Notes under the pieces: model-generated
The model's database searches: none
What the model saw: only the letters and a program-made list of their open reading frames with translations
Told to the model about the DNA's origin: nothing
Assembly: GCA_030749225.1 (NCBI GenBank)
Contig: JASMKO010000007.1
Location: forward strand, 1-47,981
From: Verrucomicrobiota bacterium
GTDB lineage: Bacteria > Verrucomicrobiota > Verrucomicrobiia > Limisphaerales > UBA1096
Reading direction: 5' to 3'
DNA: 47,981 nucleotides
In this document: in pieces, positions 1 through 7,631 of the stretch
How positions within the stretch are numbered: the first letter of the stretch is position 1
Layout of the letters: each line of letters starts with the position of its first letter
Made by a program: the position numbers and the translations under genes

Positions 1-8
1 TTTGTTTT

Positions 9-65
9 CGCTTGGTCAAGCGCTTGTCGAGTGCTGCCTCCGCCGTTACTTTGGCCAAGCGCTTG
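9..65. repeat. Two copies of the dispersed palindrome upstream of the TPR gene
   Basis: A variant copy (CGCTTGGTCAAGCGCTTG, 9-26) and a near-exact copy (TTGGCCAAGCGCTTGC, 51-66) of the window's dispersed palindrome lie just before the ATG at 72. They are readable in frame with that gene from a TTG at 12, but the resulting leader would be repeat-encoded, so I treat this stretch as non-coding. Confidence 0.7.
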
Positions 66-71
66 CATTCG

Positions 72-536
72 ATGGATGAGTTGCAGGAACAATTTGACGA
101 CGCCACGTTCGCCTTCAGCCAGGGCGACTACAGCCAGGCGGTCGACGGATTCGAGGCGATCCTTGAGGCGGACGAAAACCACTTTGACGCCCGGATGTCG
201 CTCAGTTTGGCGTTGTGCAGGCTGGAGCAGTACGAGCGGGCAATCGAGGAAGGCCTCAAGGCAGAGATACAGCGACCCAATGATCAGTTGGTTCACACGA
301 ATCTCTCGCTGTTTTACGTGAAAATCGGTAATAAGGAGGCAGCTGAGCATCACGGACTTCAGTCGAAGATTGCCTCGTGGAAACAGTCTGGGGCAACGAC
401 TACGACGAACCCGGAAGGGGGCTTGCAAATGGCCCAGCCGAAGGCGGAGTCGTTCAAGCTGCCGGGCAAGTTCCCCGACATGCCGTGGCGGAAGAATCGC
501 AACAAGGGCCAAACGGAGACCGCGTCTGATGAGTGA
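72..536 (+). CDS. Small tetratricopeptide-repeat (TPR) protein
   Basis: A 154-residue soluble protein with about two or three TPR helix pairs in residues 8-105 (for example FSQGDYSQAVDGFEAIL, then the RLEQYERAIEEGLKA helix pair). TPRs form a scaffold for protein-protein contacts; the partner is not visible here. The C-terminal 45 residues are low-complexity, basic and proline-containing, without repeats. I chose the ATG at 72 because upstream in-frame codons from TTG 12 are made of the dispersed palindrome and give no TPR-like sequence. No clear Shine-Dalgarno sequence is seen. The stop overlaps the start of the Rieske gene by 8 bases, suggesting co-translation. The molecular role is unknown. 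Confidence 0.75.
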   Translation: MDELQEQFDDATFAFSQGDYSQAVDGFEAILEADENHFDARMSLSLALCRLEQYERAIEEGLKAEIQRPNDQLVHTNLSLFYVKIGNKEAAEHHGLQSKIASWKQSGATTTTNPEGGLQMAQPKAESFKLPGKFPDMPWRKNRNKGQTETASDE

Positions 537-843
537 ACGGTTTGTGCGCGTCGCGCGGTGCGACGAACTGCGGAAAGGCGGCGGCATCCAGCGCACGATC
601 GGCGACCGCGAGGTGGGCCTATTCAAGCTCGGAAACGCGGTGTGCGCGATCGACGGCATCTGCCCGCACGTCGGCGGGCCATTGGGCGATGGCATTGTCG
701 AGAACGGCAAGGTGTATTGCCCGTTGCACGGCTGGCCGTTTGACCTGCGCACCGGTCAATGCGAGACAAACCCGAACGCCAAGGTTGATTGTTTTGAGAC
801 CAAAGTGGAGGACGGCAATATGTTTGTTCGTTTCCCCAAATAA
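529..843 (+). CDS. Rieske [2Fe-2S] ferredoxin-type protein (NirD-like)
   Basis: A 104-residue single-domain Rieske protein. The two cluster-binding boxes are visible: CPH at residues 45-47 and CPLHGW beginning at 64, giving Cys45/His47 and Cys64/His67, the Cys-X-His and Cys-X2-His pattern that holds a [2Fe-2S] cluster. Length and domain fit the small-subunit NirD / biphenyl-dioxygenase ferredoxin type, cytoplasmic and lacking a membrane anchor. It would carry electrons to an oxygenase or reductase, but no such partner gene lies nearby, so the redox partner is unknown. The ATG lies inside the end of the TPR gene (8-base overlap), and the next gene begins 7 bases after the stop, so the three genes probably form one transcript. 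Confidence 0.88.
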   Translation: MSERFVRVARCDELRKGGGIQRTIGDREVGLFKLGNAVCAIDGICPHVGGPLGDGIVENGKVYCPLHGWPFDLRTGQCETNPNAKVDCFETKVEDGNMFVRFPK

Positions 844-850
844 TTTTACA

Positions 851-1123
851 ATGAAATCAGCATTTGAATTGGCGATGGAACGGTTGGAGAAGGAGTCACC
901 AACGCAGGAGTTAACCGACGAGCAGAAGGTCAAGTTGGCCGAGCTTGGCAAGGTATACGAGGCGAAGATTGCCGACCGGGAAGTGTTTATCAATGGCGAG
1001 ATCGCCAAAGCGGAAGCGGCTGGTGAGTTTGAGCAGGTTGAACAACTAAACAAGCAGTTGGCCAGCGAGCGCAAAGTACTCGAGGAGGAACTCGACCAGA
1101 AGAAAAGTAAGATTCGCGGCTAG
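851..1123 (+). CDS. Small charged coiled-coil protein, unknown function
   Basis: A 90-residue protein, rich in Glu and Lys, predicted to be almost wholly helical with a likely coiled coil from about residue 45 to the end. It has no signal peptide, Cys motif or membrane segment. The ATG at 851 is 7 bases after the Rieske stop; longer reading frames upstream run through the Rieske gene and are not credible. The stop codon overlaps the stop of the convergent Nudix gene by 4 bases. I do not recognise a named family; it looks like a conserved small protein because its codons match those of neighbouring genes. Its position suggests co-expression with the TPR and Rieske genes, not a function. Confidence 0.7.
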   Translation: MKSAFELAMERLEKESPTQELTDEQKVKLAELGKVYEAKIADREVFINGEIAKAEAAGEFEQVEQLNKQLASERKVLEEELDQKKSKIRG

Positions 1124-1683
1124 CTGTCGTTTTCCGCGATATGGAACCGACAAAGCGCGGCGACCATCAGCGAGTGGCTGATCGTTCCGTCGCTGATCAA
1201 CTTGGGAATGTCCGCGAGTGGCACGAGTCGGGTGATCAAATCTTCTCCGGCATCGAGCTCGGTGTCGTGCTGGCAGACGGCGTTGCGGATGACCGTGGTG
1301 TGCACTTTGTTGTTCATGATTGCCGGGTTAGCATACACGTAGCCGACGGTTTCCGGCGTGTCGCCGGCGTAGCCGGTTTCCTCCCGTAACTCGCGTGCTG
1401 CCGTTTCCAGAGGTTCCTCACCGGGATCGATCATGCCGCCGGGCAGTTCCAGTTCGATCAGGTTGGTTCCTTGGCGGTATTGCTCGATCATCACAAGATC
1501 ATTGTTTGACGTAAGGGCGACGACGTTGCACCAGTCGACCGACTCGATAACAAAGAACTCGTGCTCATCGCCGGTGCGAGGCGAGGTGCGCCGGTCGGCG
1601 CGAACTTTGAAAATCTGGTAGTCGCCGGCGCAGCGGCTCTGCTTCAGCGGCCAAGGGGTCAGTTCCGGGTTGTCAATGGGCAT
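1120..1683 (-). CDS. Nudix hydrolase, ADP-ribose pyrophosphatase type
   Basis: A 187-residue cytoplasmic protein with a complete Nudix box (GMIDPGE, then RELREETGY after seven residues), matching the G-X5-E-X7-RE-U-X-EE-X-G-U consensus that binds Mg2+ and hydrolyses nucleoside diphosphates linked to another moiety. The region around the box (IEQYRQGTNLIELELPGG) resembles the ADP-ribose pyrophosphatase branch (NudF/YffH-like) more than MutT; substrate is inferred. I chose ATG 1683, which overlaps the stop of the 42-residue ORF by 11 bases; an in-frame ATG at 1710 would add nine residues. It is the last gene of the ThuA-cyclophilin-small protein-Nudix run. Confidence 0.87.
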   Translation of the reverse strand: MPIDNPELTPWPLKQSRCAGDYQIFKVRADRRTSPRTGDEHEFFVIESVDWCNVVALTSNNDLVMIEQYRQGTNLIELELPGGMIDPGEEPLETAARELREETGYAGDTPETVGYVYANPAIMNNKVHTTVIRNAVCQHDTELDAGEDLITRLVPLADIPKLISDGTISHSLMVAALCRFHIAENDS

Positions 1684-1801
1684 TGGTTTGTTCTTTGGCA
1701 GCCCAGCCATGCCGCATGAGGTGGAGCAGGTGCGTCATGGCTTCATGGCGTAAGATATTGCGCTCCTTGGGCAAGTTGGCATTGTCATCGGGTTGGCTCA
1801 C
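1673..1801 (-). CDS. Putative 42-residue small protein between cyclophilin and Nudix genes
   Basis: A GTG at 1801 opens a 42-residue frame ending at TGA 1673, overlapping the Nudix ATG by 11 bases; the cyclophilin stop lies 25 bases upstream. The product is charged, with a probable helix (LPKERNILRHEAMTHLLHLM) and no membrane segment or Cys pair. Evidence for being a gene is contextual: the gap between cyclophilin and Nudix would otherwise be about 140 bases inside a tight operon, and the overlap has the shape of translational coupling. No Shine-Dalgarno sequence is seen before the GTG. I do not recognise the family; it could be chance. Confidence 0.45.
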   Translation of the reverse strand: MSQPDDNANLPKERNILRHEAMTHLLHLMRHGWAAKEQTNAH

Positions 1802-1826
1802 GCAGCGCGGCGGCGTTCGGGCAAGG

Positions 1827-2336
1827 TTAGGCCACGCGGATACGGGTGACCTCGACGCGTTCCCGCGGCTTGCTGTTTTCTCCGCTGCCACTTGGCCCGA
1901 CCGGCGTGTCGCCGATGTCGCCCAACGTTTCGTCGCCTGCGCTCAGTTGGCCAAAGGCGGTGTACTTGCCGTCGAGGAAGTCGGCATCGCCAAGGCAGAC
2001 AAAAAACTGGCTCCCGGCGGAGTCGGGATCGTTTGAGCGGGCCATCGAGATGACGCCGCGCACATGCGGCCGGTCGTTGAACTCGGCCTTGATCGTGTGG
2101 CCGGGGCCGCCGGTGCCCCACAGGTTCTCGAGAGACTCGTCTTTGGTTTGCGGGTCGCCGCCCTGGATCATGAATCCAGCCATGATCCGGTGAAAGCAGG
2201 TGCCGTCGTAAAAGCCGTCGTTGGCGAGCCTTGCGAAGTTGGCCACCGTGTCGGGAGCGACATCGGGCCAAAGCTCGAGGATCATGCTGCCCTTGCTGGT
2301 TTCGATGGTTGCAGTTGGAGTTGTATTTTCGCTCAT
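1827..2336 (-). CDS. Cyclophilin-type peptidyl-prolyl cis-trans isomerase
   Basis: A 169-residue cyclophilin that speeds cis-trans isomerisation of Xaa-Pro bonds during protein folding. The family core is present: FHRIMAGFMIQGGDP, the RGVISMAR strand, SAGSQFFVCLGD and the LDGKYTAFGQL segment, including catalytic Arg in FHRI and the Gln/Phe pair in GSQFF. There is no signal peptide, so it should be cytoplasmic. The ATG at 2336 is 13 bases after the ThuA stop. The C-terminal extension after the fold (about 25 residues, polar) is unremarkable. The gene sits between a secreted ThuA protein and a Nudix hydrolase; no functional link is evident. Confidence 0.92.
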   Translation of the reverse strand: MSENTTPTATIETSKGSMILELWPDVAPDTVANFARLANDGFYDGTCFHRIMAGFMIQGGDPQTKDESLENLWGTGGPGHTIKAEFNDRPHVRGVISMARSNDPDSAGSQFFVCLGDADFLDGKYTAFGQLSAGDETLGDIGDTPVGPSGSGENSKPRERVEVTRIRVA

Positions 2337-2349
2337 GGGAAAGTCAATG

Positions 2350-3309
2350 TCAGTCGGATAGTGAAACGTGATCGGCCGTCGGGAATTTATTGTTCAACGC
2401 CTGCGTGACCTTGCCGGTGGCGAGCCATTCAGCTGCGCGGTTTATCGTGGTGATGAACCCGACGCATTGGAGTGACTTGCCGTTCTCGTGGCCCATCGGC
2501 GTGTGAAAAATGACGCCCTTGCCGTAACGGATGGTCATCATCATCGGCTCGTGTCGTTTGCTCTTGGCGCTGTATGCGGTGGCGAGGATGTTCATCTTTT
2601 CGGCGGGTCCGCGGAGGGAGTCGTACAGTTCGTCCTGCGCATGCATCCACTCGGACGGCATACCGTGGGTGACCGGGTGGGAGTCGTCGCGGATGACGAT
2701 CTTGAAGGCGTGCTGCGGGCCGTGGCTGCCGCCACGGCCGGGCTGTGTGTTGCGGATGAGGTCTCCCTGGTCGTTGTAGTAGACGTACGGCCCGTGTTTC
2801 TCGGTTCGGCCGCCCCAGCCGCCGAGACCGATCATACGGTTGTACTCGGGCCAGTTCGGGAATGAATTGTTGGCGGCATGGACTGGAATGAAGCGTCCGC
2901 CGTTGCTCATGTATTGCTCGAATGCGCGCTGCACCGGCTTGGGCCAATCCTCGCCGTTGTAGTTGCTGATGACGACATCATACTTATCGAAACTCGGCCG
3001 GAAGGAGTCCCACTTGGCCTGAAACTCCTCGCGGATTTTCTTGGCGGCCTCGGCTGCCTTGGTCTTTTGGCTCTCGCTCAGGTTGCGCGGCGGGCGGGGG
3101 GCGCGTGGCGGCGAGGTGACCACTTCCACCCGGAACAATCCGGTCTTTTCCATCTGCACCTTCATGTACGGTGTCATGGCCTTCCAGTTGTGGTTGTTCT
3201 GACCGTCGACGAAAAGTACGCTGATTTTTTCAGCAATCGTGGGGCTTACAGCCGCAGCCAATAGCAGGGCGGCTGCGATCCATTTTAGGTGAGTTATTTT
3301 GCTAGGCAT
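2350..3309 (-). CDS. Secreted ThuA-like (class I glutamine amidotransferase-fold) protein
   Basis: A 319-residue exported protein. The ATG at 3309 is followed by a signal peptide (KWIAAALLLAAAVSPTIA), after which the mature protein begins with the ISVLFVDGQNNHNWKAM strand-loop typical of ThuA-like proteins. Other family hallmarks are VVISNYNGEDW, GGRFIPVHAANNSFP, the DDSHPVTHGMP segment and RYGKGVIFHTPMGH. ThuA-like proteins are linked to disaccharide (trehalose-type) utilisation and are frequent in Planctomycetota and Verrucomicrobiota, but their reaction is poorly defined. A Pro/Arg-rich insertion lies near residues 65-75. Longer upstream frames run into the divergent lnt gene and are rejected. 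It heads the leftward operon and is divergent from lnt across 92 bases. Confidence 0.85.
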   Translation of the reverse strand: MPSKITHLKWIAAALLLAAAVSPTIAEKISVLFVDGQNNHNWKAMTPYMKVQMEKTGLFRVEVVTSPPRAPRPPRNLSESQKTKAAEAAKKIREEFQAKWDSFRPSFDKYDVVISNYNGEDWPKPVQRAFEQYMSNGGRFIPVHAANNSFPNWPEYNRMIGLGGWGGRTEKHGPYVYYNDQGDLIRNTQPGRGGSHGPQHAFKIVIRDDSHPVTHGMPSEWMHAQDELYDSLRGPAEKMNILATAYSAKSKRHEPMMMTIRYGKGVIFHTPMGHENGKSLQCVGFITTINRAAEWLATGKVTQALNNKFPTADHVSLSD

Positions 3310-3401
3310 CGTGACGCAGACTTTGATCGCAGGGAGGAGCGATTCGCAAGCTAAAAGCCGGGCGCTCGACTCACCTTTTCTGGTCGTGCAATCTCTCGCC
3401 G

Positions 3402-4991
3402 TTGATCGGGGCGAAAAAACTTGGCCAAGCACGTTGGTTGTTGGTGGCGCTGGTCGGATTGGCCTTGGGGCTGGCTTTTCCCGAGCCGCGCTGGTTTGGC
3501 CTCTCTTGGCTGGTGCCGGGAGTTTGGTTGGCGGTTGTGGCTGGGGAGCGGCACTGGAGGTTGTTCGGCTTGGGTTTCGTAGCGGCGCTGGTCTTTCGGT
3601 TGGTTTCGCTGCGATTCTTGCTGAACATGCCGCACACTGTGGGGGCAATCAGCGGATGGCTGGCGCTCAGTTTTTACTCGGCGCTGTATCCGGCAACTTG
3701 GGTTTGGGCCTGCGGCGGCTGGCTGCGGGACGGCTTGGTCAAGCTGGAGTGGCCGTGGTTTCGGCGGTTCGGCTTTGGGTTGTTTGCCGCTGCTGTTTGG
3801 GTTGGACTGGAGATGGTGCAGGCGCGGCTGCTTGGCGGGTATCCGTGGAACTTTCTAGGGGTCAGTCAGTTTGAAAATCTGCCGTTGATCCAGATCGCGT
3901 CGATCACCGGCGTGTACGGCGTGTCGTTCTTGGTGGTATGGGTGTCTGTGAGCCTGTTGTTCGCCGTGTTGCAAATTCGCCATGCTCCGGCCAATCCGTG
4001 GTCGTGGTCGGCTGACTTGACACTGCCGTTGCTGGCGCTGGGATTGGTTTGTAGCTGGGGCGTTTTTCGTGTCGCCAGTTTGCCGGTATCAGCAAACAGG
4101 CTGACCGCCGCGCTGGTGCAGCCAAGCATCCCGCAGCAGTTGATTTGGGAAAGAGGCTCCGATGACGAGCGTCTGGGCAAGGTCCTTGAGTTGTCGCGGC
4201 TCGCGCTGGCGACCAAGCCGGACCTGCTGCTTTGGCCGGAAGCCTGCGCTCCAATCTCGGCGGAGCGGTGGCCGGAGGTGTTCGATATGGTCAAGTCGAG
4301 CGGCGTGCCGCTACTCTTCGGCGCGGATGACGTCGAGCGGGTCGCGGATGAAGTGCGGTTTTATAACAGCGCGGTATTGCTGACGCAGGATGGTCCGCAT
4401 TTGCCTAGCTACCGCAAACGGCGGCTCGTGATGTTCGGCGAGTACATCCCGCTCGAGAAGGTGCTACCGTTCATGAAATACCTCTCTCCGATCGGCGGCA
4501 GTTTCACCGCCGGGACGGAGCCTGTGCAGTTCGCGTTGCCGGGCAGCGCGCAGACGCTTGCGCCGTTGATCTGTTTCGAGGACGCTTTTCCGCACGGCGG
4601 CCGCGAGCACGTGTCACCGGAGACAGCGCTGCTTGTGAACCTGACCAACGACGGCTGGTTTGGCGCCGGGCCAGAGCAGTGGCAGCACGCAGCCAACGCC
4701 GTGTTTCGGGCAGTGGAGAACGCCGTGCCGCTGGTGCGCTGTTCCAACAACGGATTGACCTGCTGGATCGATCCGCTGGGCCGGGTGCGGCAATATTTTG
4801 GGCAGGAGAACGGCGATATTTACGGGGCTGGGTTTGTCTCGTTCGAGGTGCCGCTTGGCCAAGCGCTTGGTCAAACAGCGTACAACCGGCACGGCGACCA
4901 CTTTGGTTGGGGCTGTTTACTCGTGGCTATTGCCGTGCCGTTGGTGCGCCGGGCCAAGCGCGGACTCCACACCGGCGGGGGAATCAGGTAG
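3402..4991 (+). CDS. lnt: Apolipoprotein N-acyltransferase
   Basis: A 529-residue inner-membrane enzyme that transfers a third acyl chain from a phospholipid to the N-terminal Cys of lipoproteins. Residues 1-215 hold about six hydrophobic helices; the rest is a periplasmic nitrilase-like domain. The catalytic triad is in place: Glu280 (LLLWPEACAP), Lys339 (SYRKRRLVMFGEY) and Cys391 (LICFED), close to Glu267/Lys335/Cys387 of the E. coli enzyme. The conserved NDGWFG motif follows. The start is the TTG at 3402, which gives a normal family length; there is no obvious ribosome site. Two palindrome copies are inside the gene (3420 and a tandem pair at 4853), read as Leu-Gly-Gln. Lnt matches the lipoproteins predicted elsewhere in the window. 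Confidence 0.95.
   Translation: MIGAKKLGQARWLLVALVGLALGLAFPEPRWFGLSWLVPGVWLAVVAGERHWRLFGLGFVAALVFRLVSLRFLLNMPHTVGAISGWLALSFYSALYPATWVWACGGWLRDGLVKLEWPWFRRFGFGLFAAAVWVGLEMVQARLLGGYPWNFLGVSQFENLPLIQIASITGVYGVSFLVVWVSVSLLFAVLQIRHAPANPWSWSADLTLPLLALGLVCSWGVFRVASLPVSANRLTAALVQPSIPQQLIWERGSDDERLGKVLELSRLALATKPDLLLWPEACAPISAERWPEVFDMVKSSGVPLLFGADDVERVADEVRFYNSAVLLTQDGPHLPSYRKRRLVMFGEYIPLEKVLPFMKYLSPIGGSFTAGTEPVQFALPGSAQTLAPLICFEDAFPHGGREHVSPETALLVNLTNDGWFGAGPEQWQHAANAVFRAVENAVPLVRCSNNGLTCWIDPLGRVRQYFGQENGDIYGAGFVSFEVPLGQALGQTAYNRHGDHFGWGCLLVAIAVPLVRRAKRGLHTGGGIR
4853..4875. repeat. Tandem pair of the dispersed palindrome inside lnt
   Basis: An exact 12-mer GCTTGGCCAAGC (4853-4864) is followed without gap by a variant GCTTGGTCAAAC (4865-4876). 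In the gene it reads as Pro-Leu-Gly-Gln-Ala-Leu-Gly-Gln-Thr near the C-terminus of Lnt, a position with no obvious functional demand for this sequence. Confidence 0.75.
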
Positions 4992-5015
4992 GCTGCCCGC
5001 TGCCGTTGCGCCGTT

Positions 5016-5975
5016 ATGATCCCAAGGGAGATTCTCAAGAAAATCCGCCAGATCGAGATCCGCACCAAGCGACTTGTCACCGAGACGCTGGCCGGGCAGT
5101 ACCACAGTGCGTTCAAGGGGCAGGGTCTGCACTTCGAGGAGGTGCGCGAGTACACGCCCGGCGACGAGATTCGATCGATAGACTGGAATGTCACCGCCCG
5201 GATGAACCAGCCGTTCGTCAAGGTGTACTCGGAGGAGCGCGAACTGACGCTGATGCTGCTAGTGGATTTGAGCGGCTCCGGCTTCTTCGGTTCGGTGGAG
5301 CAGACCAAACGCGAGATCGCCGCCGAGTTGGCCTCGGTGCTGGCCTTTTCCGCCATCCGCAACAACGACAAGGTCGGCCTGATTCTGTTCACCGACCAGG
5401 TGGAGAAATACGTGCCGCCGCGCAAGGGCCGCTTCCACGTCCTGCGGGTCATCCGCGAGATTTTGTTTTACGAGCCGGAACAACGGGGCACCGACCTGAA
5501 TGGTGCGCTGGAGTTCCTTGGTCGCGTGGTGCCACGAAAGGCGATCACCGTCTGTGTATCCGATTTTCTGGGGCAGACAAACCCTAGCCGGCGCTCGGTG
5601 GACGCGCACCTGCGTCGGCGGGCTGTATTGACGGAGACATTGGAGCAGACATCCACCACGGCGTTGCGGCAGGCTAACCGCCGGCACGACGTGGTGGCGG
5701 TACAGGTCACCGACCCGCGCGAGCTTGAACTGCCGGACGTCGGCTGGGTGGTGTTGCAGGACGCCGAGACGGGGCAGGCGGTTGAAATCAACACCGGTGA
5801 CGATCGCCGCCGCAAAGCTTACACCCAGCGCCAGGTCGATGCGCAGGAGGAGTTGGTCCGGCTGTTCCGCACCTCCGGCATCGACTCGATCCAGATCCGT
5901 ACCGACGAGTCGTACATCACTGCGCTCGAGCGTTTTTTTGAGATGCGCCTGAAACGCCGGCACCTCGCTGCTTGA
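5016..5975 (+). CDS. DUF58 / von Willebrand A-like protein
   Basis: A 319-residue cytoplasmic protein of the DUF58 family. The diagnostic segment is at about residues 44-62 (REYTPGDEIRSIDWNVTAR), followed by a von Willebrand A-like fold with a partial metal site (LLVDLSGSGFFG, DxSxS form) near residue 87. In known clusters these genes accompany a MoxR AAA+ ATPase and Bat-type vWA proteins and are thought to help assemble or stress-protect envelope complexes. Here the ATG lies 24 bases after lnt and the stop overlaps the next start by one base (TGATG). No moxR gene is adjacent, which is unusual. A long polar insert lies around residues 190-240. Confidence 0.88.
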   Translation: MIPREILKKIRQIEIRTKRLVTETLAGQYHSAFKGQGLHFEEVREYTPGDEIRSIDWNVTARMNQPFVKVYSEERELTLMLLVDLSGSGFFGSVEQTKREIAAELASVLAFSAIRNNDKVGLILFTDQVEKYVPPRKGRFHVLRVIREILFYEPEQRGTDLNGALEFLGRVVPRKAITVCVSDFLGQTNPSRRSVDAHLRRRAVLTETLEQTSTTALRQANRRHDVVAVQVTDPRELELPDVGWVVLQDAETGQAVEINTGDDRRRKAYTQRQVDAQEELVRLFRTSGIDSIQIRTDESYITALERFFEMRLKRRHLAA

Positions 5976-6583
5976 TGCCGACGCTCATGAACACCAATTC
6001 TGCGGCGCTGGTTTTGCCCGATCCCGCCGATGCCACCAACGCAGTCAGACAAGGGGAAATCCCGGATATCCGGGGGCTCAAGGAGTTGGTCGACATCCCC
6101 ACCGGCCACGAATGGGTTGGGTGGCTGCTGGCCACAGTGGCGGCGTTGGTGGTGGCCGGGGTCATCGTTTGGTTCATACGCCGTTACTTGGCCAGGCGGA
6201 GCGTGGAACTGGCGCCGCCCCCCCCCCCGCCTCCGCACGTTGTAGCGTGGGATCGACTGCAGCGCGCGCTTGGCCTGATTCACGAAGCCGACCGGTTCTG
6301 TGTCGAGGTGTCGCTCATAATCCGGGATTACCTTGAGCAAAGATTTGACCTGCACGCGCCGGATCGGACGACCGAGGAGTTTTTATTTGAATTGCAGTCG
6401 AGCAGCCGCTTGGCGGAGGGGCACAAGCAACTGCTAGCCGACTTCCTCGGCGCGTGCGACATGGTGAAATTCGCCAAGGAGGAACCGCCTGAGCAGGAGT
6501 TGCGCGGGCTGCATGAGGCCGCAAGTCGGCTTGTTGGCGAGACGCAGCCCAGCCTGCGCGAGGAGACGGAGGCTGAGCCATGA
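5975..6583 (+). CDS. DUF4381-like single-pass membrane protein
   Basis: A 202-residue protein with one strong membrane helix at about residues 47-67 (WLLATVAALVVAGVIVWFI) followed by a basic stop-transfer patch (RRYLARR), a seven-proline linker and a helical cytoplasmic domain of about 120 residues. Size, single helix near the N-terminus and placement between DUF58 and a vWA protein fit the DUF4381 component of Bat-type modules. ATG 5975 overlaps the DUF58 stop by one base, and the stop overlaps the next ATG by four, so the three are probably translated together. The proline linker is encoded by an uninterrupted C11 tract (6218-6228), a possible slippage site. The exact biochemical role is unknown. 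Confidence 0.72.
   Translation: MPTLMNTNSAALVLPDPADATNAVRQGEIPDIRGLKELVDIPTGHEWVGWLLATVAALVVAGVIVWFIRRYLARRSVELAPPPPPPPHVVAWDRLQRALGLIHEADRFCVEVSLIIRDYLEQRFDLHAPDRTTEEFLFELQSSSRLAEGHKQLLADFLGACDMVKFAKEEPPEQELRGLHEAASRLVGETQPSLREETEAEP
6218..6228. repeat. C11 mononucleotide tract in the DUF4381-like gene
   Basis: Eleven consecutive C residues encode part of the proline linker just after the membrane helix. Loss or gain of one base would shift the frame and truncate the protein before its soluble domain. It may be a slippage-prone site, or simply a proline-rich codon run; read errors are also common at such tracts. Confidence 0.8.
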
Positions 6584-7599
6584 ACATCGGTGACCTTAGA
6601 ATCGACAACCCGTGGTGGCTGCTCCTGCTGTTGGTCCTGCCGCTGGTGGCGTGGGCGCGGCGGCGCTGGTTGGGTGGCCGGCCGGCGCTGATGTTTTCCT
6701 CCGTGCAGCTTATGCGCGGGATCATGGGCTTGGTCAAGCCGAAGTCAGGGGCGCTGCTTGGCTTCCTGCGCTGGACGGCGCTGCTGCTGCTGGTGCTTGC
6801 CATGGCCCGGCCGCAATGGGGTGAAGGCACAGAGAAAATTCGGGCCAGCGGTATCGACATCGCCGTGGCGTTTGACTTGTCCGGCAGCATGCTGGCCGAG
6901 GATTTTCAGTTGAAGGGAAAACGGGCCAATCGCGCCGAGGTAGCCAAGGCGGTGCTGAAGGGGTTTGTCGATGACCGGCCGGCGGATCGTATTGGCTTGG
7001 TGGCCTTTGCTGGGAGGGCGTACATCGCTGCGCCGCTGACGCTAGACCACGACTTCCTCATCGCCAATCTCGACCGGATTGAGGCCGGGAGTCAGTCGAT
7101 CGAGGACGGCACTGCGATCGGTTCGGCGATCAGCGCCGGGCTGAACCGCCTGCGCGAACTCGAATCGGAGAGCCGCATCATTATTCTTATGACCGACGGC
7201 CAGAACAACTCCGGTACCGTTGCGCCGTTGACTGCTGCCGAGGCGGCCGAGTTGCTGGGAGTGAAGGTCTACACCATCGGCGTCGGTACCCGCGGTGTGG
7301 CACCGATGCCGTACACCGACGTGTTCGGTCGGAAGCGCTACCGCAACGTCGAGGTGAACATTGATGAGGATACACTAAGAAAAATCGCTGACCAAACGGG
7401 TGGGCAATACTTCCGAGCTGACAGCCAAAGAAAATTGCGAGAGATTTACGACAAGATCGACGAGATGGAAAAAACCGAGGTGGAGGTGGAGCGATACTTC
7501 AACTACGACGAGTGGTTCCCGTTCCTTGTCATCGTCGGTCTGTCACTGCTGCTACTCGAGCTGATTTTAGCCAATACTGTCTGGCTCAAGTTGCCTTAG
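6580..7599 (+). CDS. BatA-type membrane-anchored von Willebrand A protein
   Basis: A 339-residue inner-membrane protein. Two N-terminal hydrophobic helices (about residues 11-27 and 62-79) and one C-terminal helix (about 312-333) flank a vWA domain. The metal-ion-dependent adhesion site is complete: DLSGS at residues 99-103, a Thr in the EDGTAIGSA loop and Asp in MTDGQNN. This matches BatA (Bacteroides aerotolerance) and the vWA partner of MoxR ATPases. ATGA overlap with the preceding gene shows coupling. A second vWA gene (BatB) and BatD, which usually follow, are missing; the next gene is a convergent glutathione peroxidase. The domain should face the cytoplasm or periplasm depending on topology, which I cannot settle. 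Confidence 0.9.
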   Translation: MNIGDLRIDNPWWLLLLLVLPLVAWARRRWLGGRPALMFSSVQLMRGIMGLVKPKSGALLGFLRWTALLLLVLAMARPQWGEGTEKIRASGIDIAVAFDLSGSMLAEDFQLKGKRANRAEVAKAVLKGFVDDRPADRIGLVAFAGRAYIAAPLTLDHDFLIANLDRIEAGSQSIEDGTAIGSAISAGLNRLRELESESRIIILMTDGQNNSGTVAPLTAAEAAELLGVKVYTIGVGTRGVAPMPYTDVFGRKRYRNVEVNIDEDTLRKIADQTGGQYFRADSQRKLREIYDKIDEMEKTEVEVERYFNYDEWFPFLVIVGLSLLLLELILANTVWLKLP

Positions 7600-7613
7600 G
7601 GCCGGCCGGTGAT

Positions 7614-7631
7614 GCGCTTGGCCAAGAGCGC
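7614..7631. repeat. Palindrome between convergent genes
   Basis: GCGCTTGGCCAAGAGCGC sits in the 31-base gap between the convergent BatA-type and glutathione peroxidase genes. Besides the CTTGGCCAAG core, the outer GCGCT and AGCGC can pair, so a transcript could form a short hairpin in either direction. No T tract follows, so I call it a repeat rather than a terminator. Confidence 0.6.

Noticed and set aside
12-71. N-terminal extension of the TPR gene from TTG 12
   Set aside because: These codons are made of palindrome copies and do not look like protein of the TPR family; ATG 72 is preferred.
533-850. Long upstream extension of the small coiled-coil protein
   Set aside because: It runs through the Rieske gene in another frame and is Arg/Ala-rich, typical of a shadow frame in high-GC DNA.
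3310-3648. N-terminal extension of the ThuA gene
   Set aside because: It overlaps lnt in another frame, is Pro/Arg-rich, and precedes a clean signal peptide at 3309.
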